Source: Wolbachia endosymbiont (group A) of Anomoia purmunda (GTDB lineage Bacteria > Pseudomonadota > Alphaproteobacteria > Rickettsiales > Anaplasmataceae). Taken from it: a DNA stretch of 64,000 nucleotides. Location of the stretch: assembly GCF_947251545.1 (NCBI RefSeq), contig NZ_OX366362.1, positions 310,001 through 374,000 of the forward strand, given 5' to 3'. How positions within the stretch are numbered: the first letter of the stretch is position 1; each line of letters opens with the position of its first letter. Below the pieces are notes generated by a model. The model made no database searches, was not told the origin of the DNA, and saw only the letters and a list, made by a program, of their open reading frames with translations. A program made the translations under genes and the position numbers. This document shows, in pieces, positions 29,197-38,775 of this stretch.

Positions 29197-32100
29197 TAAG
29201 TAAAAGATCACTATTATTGATACTGTGTCTTGCAATCACTGGTTGTAACATGGATTGTGTCGAACCTGGGTTGCAGAGCAGAAACACCAGCGTTAATGTG
29301 GGTGTTCCAGTTCATAAAGCCGATAAAATTCATTGGGTTGATTCTGGTCAGGTAATTAGTAAGGATGATAAAATCAAATTCACCCTCGATGGATCAGTAA
29401 ATTTTTGCCCTCTTAAAGAAGACAAAAATCCAAGGGAAGTACTTGTGCCTGCTGTATTTTGTACTGATGGCTCAGAACCAAATTATAGTAAAGCTGCAAA
29501 TATTAACGATGTGCCTAATAATTATGGCATTGATGAAAAAGGCGTAAATGAAAACGAATTGTGCGATGGTAAAGGATTTGGCAGCAATAGACGTTATGTG
29601 GATACTAGAATTAAAGTAAATCCTGGTGACAGGTTAAGTTTCAGCTTAGTTCCAAGAGAGATGACAATTGATTATGATAATCCAGAAGGAAAGGGCATCA
29701 GCTTTGATGACAATTGTTATAGAGCTGTAGAAAATGACCGTAAGGAAACTGTATATAAAAAAGCTACAGCGAGTGCAGTACATCAGGGGGGAGAGTTTTT
29801 TTGTGATGGTAAAGATGGTACAAAAAATAAAATACAATTTTTACCTCTTGATAAAACAAAAGCAAAGGAAAGCAAAGTGCTAGTTGGCAATGGGTATACC
29901 CCATATGATAATAAGGTGCATTTCAATCAATATCATATTAAAGACAACAAACTATGGATGCATGGCTCACTACTCGATTTACGCCGGACTAAAATAGGAT
30001 TGAAGGAGTTATGTGATGGAAAAGACTGTGATTTTAACAAGGTAAGAAAGCACGACCCTACTAAAATAGGGTTGGATCAACTATGCAAAGGAAAAAACTG
30101 TGATCTTGATGAGATAAAGAAGTACAGCCCTTATGAGCTTAACTGCTACTATCAGAATATATGTTACAACAAAGAAGGTATATGGAATGCTACTTTTCCT
30201 GAAGAGAAGAATTGTGTCTCTTCTATAAGGTATAAGAAGTACGATAAAGGAAATACATGTGATATGTATTCTCACCTTAAAGAAGTTGAAGATAAGCTTA
30301 AGAAGATAGAAAAAAATAAAGGGGATCCCAAGCAGATTAACATTATTGATTTTACATCAAACACTGAAGAAGATATTTCCTGGGCTGAGGCTCTTGTTGC
30401 AAAAATAAGCGATCCAGGTGATGCAAGTATTTCTGAAGGCAAGCGTAATGATATGAAGGGCGATGCTAAAGGTATTCAATGTCTTCCAAAAAGAGGAGGA
30501 GCAGGAAAGGAGAAAAATGATAAACTAGTATGCTCAAAAATCAGTGATAATTTTGAAGATTTTTCCTTAAAATTAAATCATGACTATACAATAGATGAAA
30601 AAGATGTAGCACCTGGTAGTAATGTGATGCTTGCTATTGCAGATTATGGTAATTATGGAGCTAATAGGGGCGGGTACCATGTTAAAGTGACTAGATCATG
30701 TGAATATATTAATGGCGAAAAACTGTATGTGTATTTGGGTGATAACCCACCTAAAGATTTGCATGGTGTGGGAACTGATGATTTCAAAGTGGTAGGAGAA
30801 AGAGTAGACGGAAAAGGTAAGTACACCATATTAGATGTAATAAGCGGAGAACACTTTCAGAACGGAGAATCTAAGAAGATATATTTTGGTATTGATGTAA
30901 GCAACGTAGAGAAAGATGACATTACAGAGAAAAATGGCAAATATTACGAAAACAATAAGTATAGTGTAACTTTATTTGTCAAAAGAAAAATTAATGATTT
31001 TATTTCATCAACTATAGACAAGATATTTGGTTTTGCAACAGGAGGATTTAAAAACAGTGTTAGCGATTCATATGAAAGATATAGAAAGGGGCTTCTACAA
31101 GGAGTAAGAGCTTTGCTTACTCTATACGTTATATTTACTGTCATTGGCTATATGCTTGGAACAATACAGCTAAGTAAATTTGATTTCATTGTAAGGATGT
31201 TCAAGATAGCATTTATAGCTTTTGCCTTTAGCGATAGAAGTTGGGAACTTTTTGGTACAACTTTATCCAGACTTTTTGTAGATGGTAGCACTTATTTAGT
31301 TGATAGCTTTTCTGGCTATATAGGGGAAGGGGGGAGAAAATTTGCATTCTTAGACTTAACAGCAGGAGTATTATTCACAACAGAAACTTGGTTAAAGTTT
31401 TTATCATTGATGCTTTCTGGTCCTTTTGGCTTTATTGCATTTTTGGCAATACTCTACGCTACTTTTGCGTTTTTAAAATGCATTATTAGTGCTACATTGA
31501 AATATGTAATATCTACTGTTTTAGTAGCGTTTTTATTGTCGTTAACACCTTTGTTTATTGTATTTATTCTATTCCAACAGACTAAATCCTTGTTTGATAA
31601 TTGGATAAAAACGCTGGCTCACGTTGCAGTACAACCAGTCATTTTATTTTCATCTTTATCTCTTTTAAATCAGTTGATGTATTCAGTTTTATATAACCTC
31701 ACAAATTTTTCTGCATGCTATCAATGTTTAATTAGTGTAAATTTCTTATCGTATGATCTGTGCTTGATGAAATCAATACTGCCTCTTGGATACAGTCCTG
31801 GCACTAATGTTGATGTTGCATTAAGTACCGGAGAAAGAGCTGGCGGGCACTTTGCAGCGTTGCCCATAGATCTGGTCCAAGCATTTATGTACTTAATTAT
31901 TGCCGGTGCAATGGAAGCTTTTGTTTCTATATCGGAAACTATGGCACAAGCACTATTCAGCTCTGGTTTTGGGGTTGCTGCCAGTGTTGGTCAAGTTGCT
32001 AAGAGCGCATCGCAAGCTATGCTGTCCACCGTTGGCCTTGATAAGGATACTCAAGATATGATACAGAGTATCAAGCAGAAAATGAGTAAAGATCGGGGAA

Positions 32101-32282
32101 AAATTGATGCTAGATTGCCTGATACACCAAATCAATTAAACAAAAAAGAAGATTCTAAAGGAAGTTCTGATAAAACAACGTGTGATGATTCTGATAGACC
32201 TAAAACACCAGAACAATTAAGGGAAGGTTCTAAGAAAAGTGGTCCTAAAGCTAAAAACGAGGAAGGAAATGGAGAGGAGTAA
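29193..32282 (+). CDS. virB6-3: VirB6-family protein with lipoprotein signal, third of four
   Basis: This 1029-residue protein begins with a lipoprotein signal ending in AITGC (Cys about residue 18). Residues 19-600 form a large Cys-rich extracytoplasmic domain, with a local duplication near 265-310 (two copies of a TKIGL...LC-GK-CD segment). The VirB6 helix cluster follows (about 635-930: FLLSLTPLFIVFILFQQTKSLFDNWIK region), then a charged tail rich in Lys, Ser and Glu. The WVDSG-I segment after the lipobox (HWVDSGQVIS) is shared with virB6-2 (KWVDSGVNIS), showing that the extracytoplasmic domains are also related. Confidence 0.92.
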   Translation: MISKRSLLLILCLAITGCNMDCVEPGLQSRNTSVNVGVPVHKADKIHWVDSGQVISKDDKIKFTLDGSVNFCPLKEDKNPREVLVPAVFCTDGSEPNYSKAANINDVPNNYGIDEKGVNENELCDGKGFGSNRRYVDTRIKVNPGDRLSFSLVPREMTIDYDNPEGKGISFDDNCYRAVENDRKETVYKKATASAVHQGGEFFCDGKDGTKNKIQFLPLDKTKAKESKVLVGNGYTPYDNKVHFNQYHIKDNKLWMHGSLLDLRRTKIGLKELCDGKDCDFNKVRKHDPTKIGLDQLCKGKNCDLDEIKKYSPYELNCYYQNICYNKEGIWNATFPEEKNCVSSIRYKKYDKGNTCDMYSHLKEVEDKLKKIEKNKGDPKQINIIDFTSNTEEDISWAEALVAKISDPGDASISEGKRNDMKGDAKGIQCLPKRGGAGKEKNDKLVCSKISDNFEDFSLKLNHDYTIDEKDVAPGSNVMLAIADYGNYGANRGGYHVKVTRSCEYINGEKLYVYLGDNPPKDLHGVGTDDFKVVGERVDGKGKYTILDVISGEHFQNGESKKIYFGIDVSNVEKDDITEKNGKYYENNKYSVTLFVKRKINDFISSTIDKIFGFATGGFKNSVSDSYERYRKGLLQGVRALLTLYVIFTVIGYMLGTIQLSKFDFIVRMFKIAFIAFAFSDRSWELFGTTLSRLFVDGSTYLVDSFSGYIGEGGRKFAFLDLTAGVLFTTETWLKFLSLMLSGPFGFIAFLAILYATFAFLKCIISATLKYVISTVLVAFLLSLTPLFIVFILFQQTKSLFDNWIKTLAHVAVQPVILFSSLSLLNQLMYSVLYNLTNFSACYQCLISVNFLSYDLCLMKSILPLGYSPGTNVDVALSTGERAGGHFAALPIDLVQAFMYLIIAGAMEAFVSISETMAQALFSSGFGVAASVGQVAKSASQAMLSTVGLDKDTQDMIQSIKQKMSKDRGKIDARLPDTPNQLNKKEDSKGSSDKTTCDDSDRPKTPEQLREGSKKSGPKAKNEEGNGEE

Positions 32283-32372
32283 GATATAAATGATATTATG
32301 GAGTAACTAATTAAAAAGATATTTTAAGTAAAGTTTTAGAAATTTATTTCTATATTTGGAAAAAGTTTAGAT

Positions 32373-35300
32373 ATGCAATCACGCTTAGGCAAATGTTGGT
32401 TTAGGGTATTACTTCTTGCAGCTTATATGCTGATCACAGGTTGTAGTAAGAACGATATGCCTTTTCCAAGGTGCATATCTGCTGACTATTTTGGTCCTAA
32501 ACCTATTGCAGTAAGCGCTCATTTTTCAAGCGACCACGATGCGTTTATTCCAGGAGATGGAGAAGTTATTGATCCTGAAACTGGTGAAATTAATTCTGGT
32601 TTTCACCATAACCAAGTGGTAAAGTGGGAGAATACCGGACTCGAAACTAATGGAGATAGTTTGGAAGTGCGAGTTGATGGTGCATGGACATCTTGGAGTA
32701 ATAATAACAAGAAAGAATCTAAAGGCAGTTATGACTTACAAAGCTTGGAGCAGTTAAAATATGCAACTAAATTTGAAGGCAAGTCAGGTGATAATAGTCT
32801 ACCTAACTTTCACTTAGTTTGTAATGATTACAAACCTAGTGCGCCACAGAAAATTTCAAGTAAGTCTAATACAAGTTGCACTGTAAATTGCAAGTGCATT
32901 AATGAAGATGATAGCGCAAATACAGTATCACGTGGTGCTCCATGTTGGTTTACCAATGGTCATGGTGCTTATCTTCTATTTAAAAGACCTGGTGACATTG
33001 ATCCTAACGACAATCTAAAGTTAATGCGTAGTCCTCAATCTCCTACTGTACATCTAGGTTACAACTCCGTGGCAGAAAATGGGAGCGGTCTTTTTACTTT
33101 AGACAGAGATAGCACTAAATTAAAAGACAGAAATTGTAACCCGGTGAAATTAAAAAAGGGATGGAAAATATATGTAAAAATATTAGATAGATATTACTTA
33201 GATAATGCAGGTGGCTACTCTTTTGAGTTCTTAAGTGGAGTGCAGCAGCCAAGTAGTTTTGGGTTTTTTGATTACATTTATAACTATCTAAAATGTGTAT
33301 TATTGATTAACGAAAATTGCAAAGAACATTTTAATAGCAATGATCCTGCAGTTGCACAAGCTATGTTCGAAAATATAGCTGAAAAAAGTACGAGCTTTCA
33401 CAATTTTGTTCTTTCCTTGCTCGTTCTATTTGTAATGATTTCATCGCTTCTTTATCTTTTTGGCATGATACGAGAAACTAAGCATGATATGCTCATCAGA
33501 ATGATGAAAATCACTCTAGTAATAGTGCTTATATCTCCTGGAAGTTTTAGATTTTTCTATGATCATTTTCTTGTTTTATTCGTTAAAGGTCTTGAACAAT
33601 TGATAAGTGTAATTACTAACTTTGCTCCCAACATGAACACCGGAAGTATTGCTCAAGGAGATGAAGCTAAGTTGTTTAGCTTCATGGAGGACATGTTCAA
33701 TAAGTTTTTTGCTTATTCTGTTTGGAAAAAGTTTGCAGCGTTTTTACATTACCAAATGTGGGCAAGCCTCCTTATGATACCAGCAATTTTTATAGGGATT
33801 GTGCTATACTTCTTGTTGTGCTTGTATGCTTACATAATATTTCTCTCTGGCTTTATAGGTATAGCTTTTCTTATAGCTATCATGCCACTGTTTCTAATTT
33901 CTATTTTATTTTCACCGCTGAAAAGTCTATTTGAAGGTTGGATAAAATTCTGCATCAGTTTTTGTTTACAATCGATTATGATATTTACTCTCTTGTCATT
34001 GTTGGCTTCAATGATAATGAACACCTTTTATAGGCAGTTAGGTTTTACTGTATGCTACAATAAATGGTTCGAGGTAAAGTTATGTGCTCCAAAATGGGTG
34101 TTTGGCGGTTTTTGTATCGTTGATAAGCAGTACTTTGGTTGGACCCCAGGGCAAATTTTTGTACCTTACACTCTTGGAGAAGCTTCTTCTCTTAACATAG
34201 ATAAAAGTATAGAAGGTATAGAAAAGATAAGCAGAGAAGGTGGTACAATAAAATTTACTGGTGGTGCTGGATACATCCCGCTTCCACCGGATTACCCTAA
34301 AGATAAAAATGGTGAACATATAAAAGGGTTTCGTTATATAGATTATCCTTTCTTTAATCCAATTCCTGGTACTAAAAAGAATCCAGCAGACCACTATATT
34401 GCGGAAAGTGATATGGTAGTTAGTAATGGCTGTAGTGCAAAAGATCTAGTACGCTTAACAAATAGTTTATCCCATGCATCAGAAAAGGCTGATATCTTAT
34501 TGCTGATTAATAGTATAAATAGAGAAATAGATATAGACAGTAAAATAAGAGAATTTTACTGCAGGTCAGTAGATGAGAAATGCAGCAATTATCGGGAGAT
34601 GATGAATGATTATAGAAATGGTATCATAAGACCAGATCTCAAAAGAGAGATGAAGTCTTTAGTGCAGAGAGTAGTAGAAAAACAAGGTTGTAGAATACTG
34701 AAACTTCATGATTTATATAAGGATCCCAACAGTGAATACTGTCAGAAATGTAAAGATTGTGAGGATTGCAAAAATTATCAAGAAAATAGCGATTACCAAA
34801 GGGTGCAAGACATACAGAGAGGTTATTTAATCAATGCAGGGGAAATCTTTGTGTTATTCTTGCTTTCATTTTTAATGTTCTCCTTACGCGAGTTCGTACA
34901 ACAAATGGGCTCAAGTATAGCTGGTGGTGGATTCAGCGTTTACAATATATCCAGCATGTACGCAGCATCACCTGTAACTGATTTAATGCAGGGATTAAAA
35001 CAACAGGTACAAGATAAAATTGGTGGAGGGTTAGAGTCTTTAGGCAGTTGGGCTACTCATTTACCGGATAGATTAGCCGGAGGTACAGCTAATCTACTGG
35101 GCAGGATACCAAGAGTTGGAGGAGTGCTGAAATACGCTATTGATGTGCCACGTAAATTTGTAGATGCTACTATTGAAGCAACAAAATTTGTGACATCACC
35201 TGAAAATGATGTTGATAAGCTCGAGGAAAAAATCTACAGGGCGTTTGGAGTTGATAAAGAAGATATTACGCACAGAAGGATCGGTAAATATTTAGATTAT

Positions 35301-36056
35301 TATAAAGGATATGTAGGATCACATTTGGGCTACACAATAGAAGATGCTATGAAGTTTACTTGGGAGCATGGCCTCGATTCTATAGGAGTTAGCCGCCGTA
35401 CAGGAGAAAAAGATGGTTATCCAGATAACTTACTTTGTAGAGCAAAAATACAGAGAGAAGATTTCTTAAAAAGGCTTCATGATTACACCATAGGACGCAA
35501 GAGAGAACCAGAAAAAGACAAGCTTGATCAACCACTAGAAAAAGATAAGCTTGATCAGCCAACAGAAGAAGATAAGCCTAATCAATCAAATGAAGTGACA
35601 CGAAATTTAGGCACGGAACCAAAAGGTCCAGTTGAAATAGATACTCCAAAAGCTGTAGAAAAACGTGCTGAAAGAGAGGAAGAAAGAAATCGAGAGGGCA
35701 GAGAACCAGAAAAAGACAAGCCTGATCAACCACCAGGAGAAGATAAGTCTGATCAGGTAGTACGAAAACTAAGCACAGAACAAGAAGACAAGCCTAATCA
35801 ACCACAGCATGATCAGCCAACAGAAGAAGATAAGCCTGATCAATTAAATAAAGTAGCACAAAATTTAGACACGGAACCAAAAAATCCAGAAGAGTACGTT
35901 AAGGCACTTTTTGAAATGAATACCCAGGAAACTATAAAAAAACGTGCTGAAAGAGAGGAAAAAAGAAATCTAGAAGACAGTAAAAGGAAATTACCGGAAC
36001 CAATGAGGAAACCAGATGCAAAAGGAGATGAGAAGAGGATTGAAGATGAAGACTAA
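32373..36056 (+). CDS. virB6-4: VirB6-family protein with lipoprotein signal and repetitive charged tail, fourth of four
   Basis: This 1227-residue protein is the largest VirB6 here. It has a lipoprotein signal ending in LITGC, an extracytoplasmic domain (about 25-320), the VirB6 helix cluster (about 345-565), a second Cys-containing loop (including a CQKCKDCEDCKNC cluster at about 790-801), another helix (about 822-845), then a cytoplasmic-type C-terminal region. Residues about 1048-1200 hold imperfect repeats of DKLDQP/EEDKPDQ followed by TEPKxP and KRAEREE. It lies 90 bp after virB6-3 and overlaps the next gene by 11 bp. The tail is likely the fastest-evolving part of the operon. Confidence 0.92.
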   Translation: MQSRLGKCWFRVLLLAAYMLITGCSKNDMPFPRCISADYFGPKPIAVSAHFSSDHDAFIPGDGEVIDPETGEINSGFHHNQVVKWENTGLETNGDSLEVRVDGAWTSWSNNNKKESKGSYDLQSLEQLKYATKFEGKSGDNSLPNFHLVCNDYKPSAPQKISSKSNTSCTVNCKCINEDDSANTVSRGAPCWFTNGHGAYLLFKRPGDIDPNDNLKLMRSPQSPTVHLGYNSVAENGSGLFTLDRDSTKLKDRNCNPVKLKKGWKIYVKILDRYYLDNAGGYSFEFLSGVQQPSSFGFFDYIYNYLKCVLLINENCKEHFNSNDPAVAQAMFENIAEKSTSFHNFVLSLLVLFVMISSLLYLFGMIRETKHDMLIRMMKITLVIVLISPGSFRFFYDHFLVLFVKGLEQLISVITNFAPNMNTGSIAQGDEAKLFSFMEDMFNKFFAYSVWKKFAAFLHYQMWASLLMIPAIFIGIVLYFLLCLYAYIIFLSGFIGIAFLIAIMPLFLISILFSPLKSLFEGWIKFCISFCLQSIMIFTLLSLLASMIMNTFYRQLGFTVCYNKWFEVKLCAPKWVFGGFCIVDKQYFGWTPGQIFVPYTLGEASSLNIDKSIEGIEKISREGGTIKFTGGAGYIPLPPDYPKDKNGEHIKGFRYIDYPFFNPIPGTKKNPADHYIAESDMVVSNGCSAKDLVRLTNSLSHASEKADILLLINSINREIDIDSKIREFYCRSVDEKCSNYREMMNDYRNGIIRPDLKREMKSLVQRVVEKQGCRILKLHDLYKDPNSEYCQKCKDCEDCKNYQENSDYQRVQDIQRGYLINAGEIFVLFLLSFLMFSLREFVQQMGSSIAGGGFSVYNISSMYAASPVTDLMQGLKQQVQDKIGGGLESLGSWATHLPDRLAGGTANLLGRIPRVGGVLKYAIDVPRKFVDATIEATKFVTSPENDVDKLEEKIYRAFGVDKEDITHRRIGKYLDYYKGYVGSHLGYTIEDAMKFTWEHGLDSIGVSRRTGEKDGYPDNLLCRAKIQREDFLKRLHDYTIGRKREPEKDKLDQPLEKDKLDQPTEEDKPNQSNEVTRNLGTEPKGPVEIDTPKAVEKRAEREEERNREGREPEKDKPDQPPGEDKSDQVVRKLSTEQEDKPNQPQHDQPTEEDKPDQLNKVAQNLDTEPKNPEEYVKALFEMNTQETIKKRAEREEKRNLEDSKRKLPEPMRKPDAKGDEKRIEDED
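35509..35985 (+). repeat. Imperfect coding repeats in the virB6-4 tail
   Basis: Sequence encoding EKDKLDQP, EEDKPNQ, EPEKDKPDQP and EEDKPDQ blocks recurs, and a longer unit from these blocks to TEPKxP and KRAEREExRN occurs twice. The units are Lys/Asp/Gln/Pro-rich and differ by substitution, so they are not recent. Confidence 0.75.
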
Positions 36057-36678
36057 TAAAAATTTCAAAGGCCTTGATTATTATAAATTGCAGCAAGATG
36101 ATGATGGCAATATAAAATTAAATAATTATGATGACGTTTTAAATGTGCGTAGGGCGAGAGTAGATCTACTATTAGACAACACACCAGACAACAATATCGA
36201 CCTCACTAAATTAAATAAAGCTTTGAGTGAGAAATTTGTAGATAATCATAGTTTATTGTCTGAATTTGATAAGGAAGACAAAGAGATTGTACAAGAAAGG
36301 CTTAAGGTGTTTAGTATTTTAGAAAGTCTTGAAGACCTTAAAAGCGTGAAAAGTGAAGATCTGTTAGAGGTTAGCTTACTGCTGTCGGATCTTAGCTTCA
36401 TAGAGAGAAATGTTGTACTAAATACCGATCAGAATTCTGATCTAGCAGGATTTAAAAACCTATTTATTGAAAAAAAAGCATCTGGTGAAGAGTATAGTGA
36501 AGAAGAATGTAGAGGCTTTCTTGATAATATAGATAAAATCAATACTATAATTAAGTTAGAGTTAGAAAGCAGAATTGAAGGGCTAAATCATGATGAAGAA
36601 AATGATCATAATGATTTACAAGATGAGATTGGTCAAGCAATTAATGCAGCAGGCAAATCAGAAAAAGATAACGGATGA
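36046..36678 (+). CDS. Hypothetical protein at the end of the type IV secretion operon
   Basis: The product is about 210 residues, acidic, without signal peptide or membrane segment, and probably all helical (many Leu, Glu, Asp and Asn). I choose the ATG at 36046 because AGAGG lies 7 nt before it; an in-frame ATG at 36016 would add 10 residues. It overlaps virB6-4 by 11 bp and is therefore very likely translated with it. A gene in this position ends the same cluster in other Wolbachia as I remember it, but its role is not known to me. A chaperone or accessory factor of the secretion channel is a guess from position only. Confidence 0.75.
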   Translation: MKTNKNFKGLDYYKLQQDDDGNIKLNNYDDVLNVRRARVDLLLDNTPDNNIDLTKLNKALSEKFVDNHSLLSEFDKEDKEIVQERLKVFSILESLEDLKSVKSEDLLEVSLLLSDLSFIERNVVLNTDQNSDLAGFKNLFIEKKASGEEYSEEECRGFLDNIDKINTIIKLELESRIEGLNHDEENDHNDLQDEIGQAINAAGKSEKDNG

Positions 36679-36797
36679 GTTTTGTGTTTGTGTTTTTCTT
36701 ACAAGCGACTCGATAGCTTCTCTCTATTAAACTGCTAAAGCCATATTGACATTAATCATATAGTATAAATAATTAATTATTTTGGAGTTTATTTAAT

Positions 36798-37346
36798 ATG
36801 CTACGCATCATTGCAGGCAAATATCGCGGAAGAAAAATAACTACAGGTAAGCATTTAGCTGCACAGCCAACTATGAGTATTATCCGAGAAGCAATATTTA
36901 ACATGCTTTCCTCAAGGAAACCTATTTATAACTTGAATGTACTTGATTTATTTTGCGGAAGTGGCTCTTTTTCATTTGAAGCGCTTTCTCGCGGCGCTAA
37001 ACATGCATTCATGGTGGATTCAGATTATTACAATTTGCAACTGCCTAAAAAAACAGCAGAAGATTTTGGAATTACGAACAATGTCACGCTAATTTGTTGT
37101 AGTGCTAACAAATTGCCACAACCTATTTCAAAGTGCGATGTAGTTTTTATAGACCCACCTTACAATAGCAATCTAGTTGAATCAACGTTGAATGGACTAG
37201 CTCACTCAGGCTGGTTAAGTGATGATGCATTGATAATTCTAGAGATTAGGAAAAACGAAGGTTTTGAGTGCAATAAAAACTTCAGTATAATCTTGGAACG
37301 CACCTACGGTATAGCAAGAATAATTTTTCTTTCTCTATCAACTTAA
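36798..37346 (+). CDS. rsmD: 16S rRNA (guanine-966-N2)-methyltransferase RsmD
   Basis: RsmD methylates G966 of 16S rRNA in the small subunit using S-adenosylmethionine. The 182-residue protein starts with the typical MLRIIAGKYRGRKI, continues with QPTMSIIREAIFNML, has the SAM-binding motif LDLFCGSGSFSFEALSRGA (cofactor Gly-rich loop) and the catalytic DPPY in VVFIDPPYN. Length is normal. It stands alone after the secretion operon, with 120 bp between, and ends convergently with the hydrolase-like gene (4-bp overlap of the stops). Confidence 0.93.
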   Translation: MLRIIAGKYRGRKITTGKHLAAQPTMSIIREAIFNMLSSRKPIYNLNVLDLFCGSGSFSFEALSRGAKHAFMVDSDYYNLQLPKKTAEDFGITNNVTLICCSANKLPQPISKCDVVFIDPPYNSNLVESTLNGLAHSGWLSDDALIILEIRKNEGFECNKNFSIILERTYGIARIIFLSLST

Positions 37347-38686
37347 ACTTGTCTATGCTTTTCATTGATGGGTTTCAGTTCTATTTTTGTCAATTTTCTA
37401 GAGAAACCACTTTCTCTGTACTTCTCTAGATCAAAATCTTTATTAAATTTAGAGTCTATTAAATATTCATGTGCTTCTTTAATAAAGTCATTTTCTTTTT
37501 CTTCGTAACTGGTGTATTTTGTTGTACCATCATTATCCTCACGATAAACTAAATGTTCTTTATGATCAGCATGAATATTTTTGCTCTTACACTCCGTGTT
37601 TTGAGGATCGTGTTCAAGTACTATATTCAATCTAAACCGTTCAGATGTGGATGAATCTGGAAGTTTACCAACGAGTTGTGCTTCCTGTGGAATTACAGTA
37701 TCGCCTTTCCTGCCAGCAATTAATACAGGGCATTTTGTATTCTCTATAATCTCTCGTGAATTAAATTCCAATTCACAACGCCTAAACCAAAAATTCAAGA
37801 ATTTTGCAGGAAGCCGTCTCATGAAAAAATCCCCTATCCCATGAGGAAAGTTATTAGTTGCATCTTTAAGTGAGCTATAAGAATTACTATGAATTAGCGT
37901 TAAATAAATCCCTTGCTTTTCAAACCTTTTTAAAACTTCTGCTGCAATTCCTCCTCCAAGAGAATTAGTATCCAAAATTATATCGTTCGGATGCACACCT
38001 TTTACAAGTAACATGTTTACCATTGCCATTCCAGCTTGAACTAACTTTTCACCGTTTGTTAGAAATTCATATAGCGCTACAATTTTCTTTCTTTCCAAGA
38101 GGAACTCCACAATATCTTCTATATCTTTATTTTCTCCTAACTCTTGATCGTGAGCTTCTGCATCCACTTCCTTATCGTCACCTACAAGTTCTTTTTTGTA
38201 ACGCTTTATCCACTCAGAGCTGAATTCATTTTCCAAAAAGTTTTTAATTCTATATACAACAAACTTTTCTTTAATAAAGTGAAAAGATACCCATAAGAAA
38301 GCTACAACAAAAAGTATGGTAGCCAAAGTCGATAGTACTGAAGACGTAAAAACTAGTCCTGTAAGTACCTTTTTTGATTTTTGATTCTGGTATGCCAAGT
38401 ATAACGACACAATAGAAGCAGTGGACAATATAGCAGAACATAACCATAGTGATACTATCTTTCTAACGAACTTTTTTTCTTCATCATCCAATTCTTTTTG
38501 AAAGGATTCTGGATTAACAATTCTAGAGAAATAGGGATAGTCAAAGTAATGCTTAACTAACTTACTTTCTTGCTCCTTAGGTGGATTTTTACTACGAGCA
38601 TTAACCTTAATACACCCAAGTACTCCAAAAAAGTTTATCACGTGTTTTGTACTTTCTTCTGGCTTGGTATAATAAATAACTTTCAT
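37343..38686 (-). CDS. Alpha/beta-hydrolase-like protein with two membrane helices
   Basis: This 447-residue protein has two hydrophobic segments (about 78-99 and 107-138), with the rest predicted to be cytoplasmic or secreted. The C-terminal part looks like an alpha/beta hydrolase: a nucleophile elbow DTNSLGGGIA (Ser242), an acid candidate in AGRKGDTVIP (Asp329) and a His candidate in NIHADHKEHL (His372, 375 or 378). The order Ser-Asp-His is right for the fold. The sequence around the elbow (GVHPNDIILDTNSLGGG) resembles the SidB/SdbA-type hydrolases reported among Legionella secreted proteins, from memory. The Asn before the Ser replaces the usual GxS His, so activity is uncertain. Its gene neighbours the type IV secretion operon but is on the other strand. 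Confidence 0.65.
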   Translation of the reverse strand: MKVIYYTKPEESTKHVINFFGVLGCIKVNARSKNPPKEQESKLVKHYFDYPYFSRIVNPESFQKELDDEEKKFVRKIVSLWLCSAILSTASIVSLYLAYQNQKSKKVLTGLVFTSSVLSTLATILFVVAFLWVSFHFIKEKFVVYRIKNFLENEFSSEWIKRYKKELVGDDKEVDAEAHDQELGENKDIEDIVEFLLERKKIVALYEFLTNGEKLVQAGMAMVNMLLVKGVHPNDIILDTNSLGGGIAAEVLKRFEKQGIYLTLIHSNSYSSLKDATNNFPHGIGDFFMRRLPAKFLNFWFRRCELEFNSREIIENTKCPVLIAGRKGDTVIPQEAQLVGKLPDSSTSERFRLNIVLEHDPQNTECKSKNIHADHKEHLVYREDNDGTTKYTSYEEKENDFIKEAHEYLIDSKFNKDFDLEKYRESGFSRKLTKIELKPINEKHRQV

Positions 38687-38775
38687 TTTATTGTTAATAA
38701 ATACTAAGCTATTTTAACATAAAGATCAAAAAAAACAAGAGAATATAAATATGAATAACCAGTATGATGAAAAGC

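Noticed and set aside
36679..36797. Possible terminator after the secretion operon.
   Set aside because: The region is T-rich but I found no stem followed by a T run on the plus strand.
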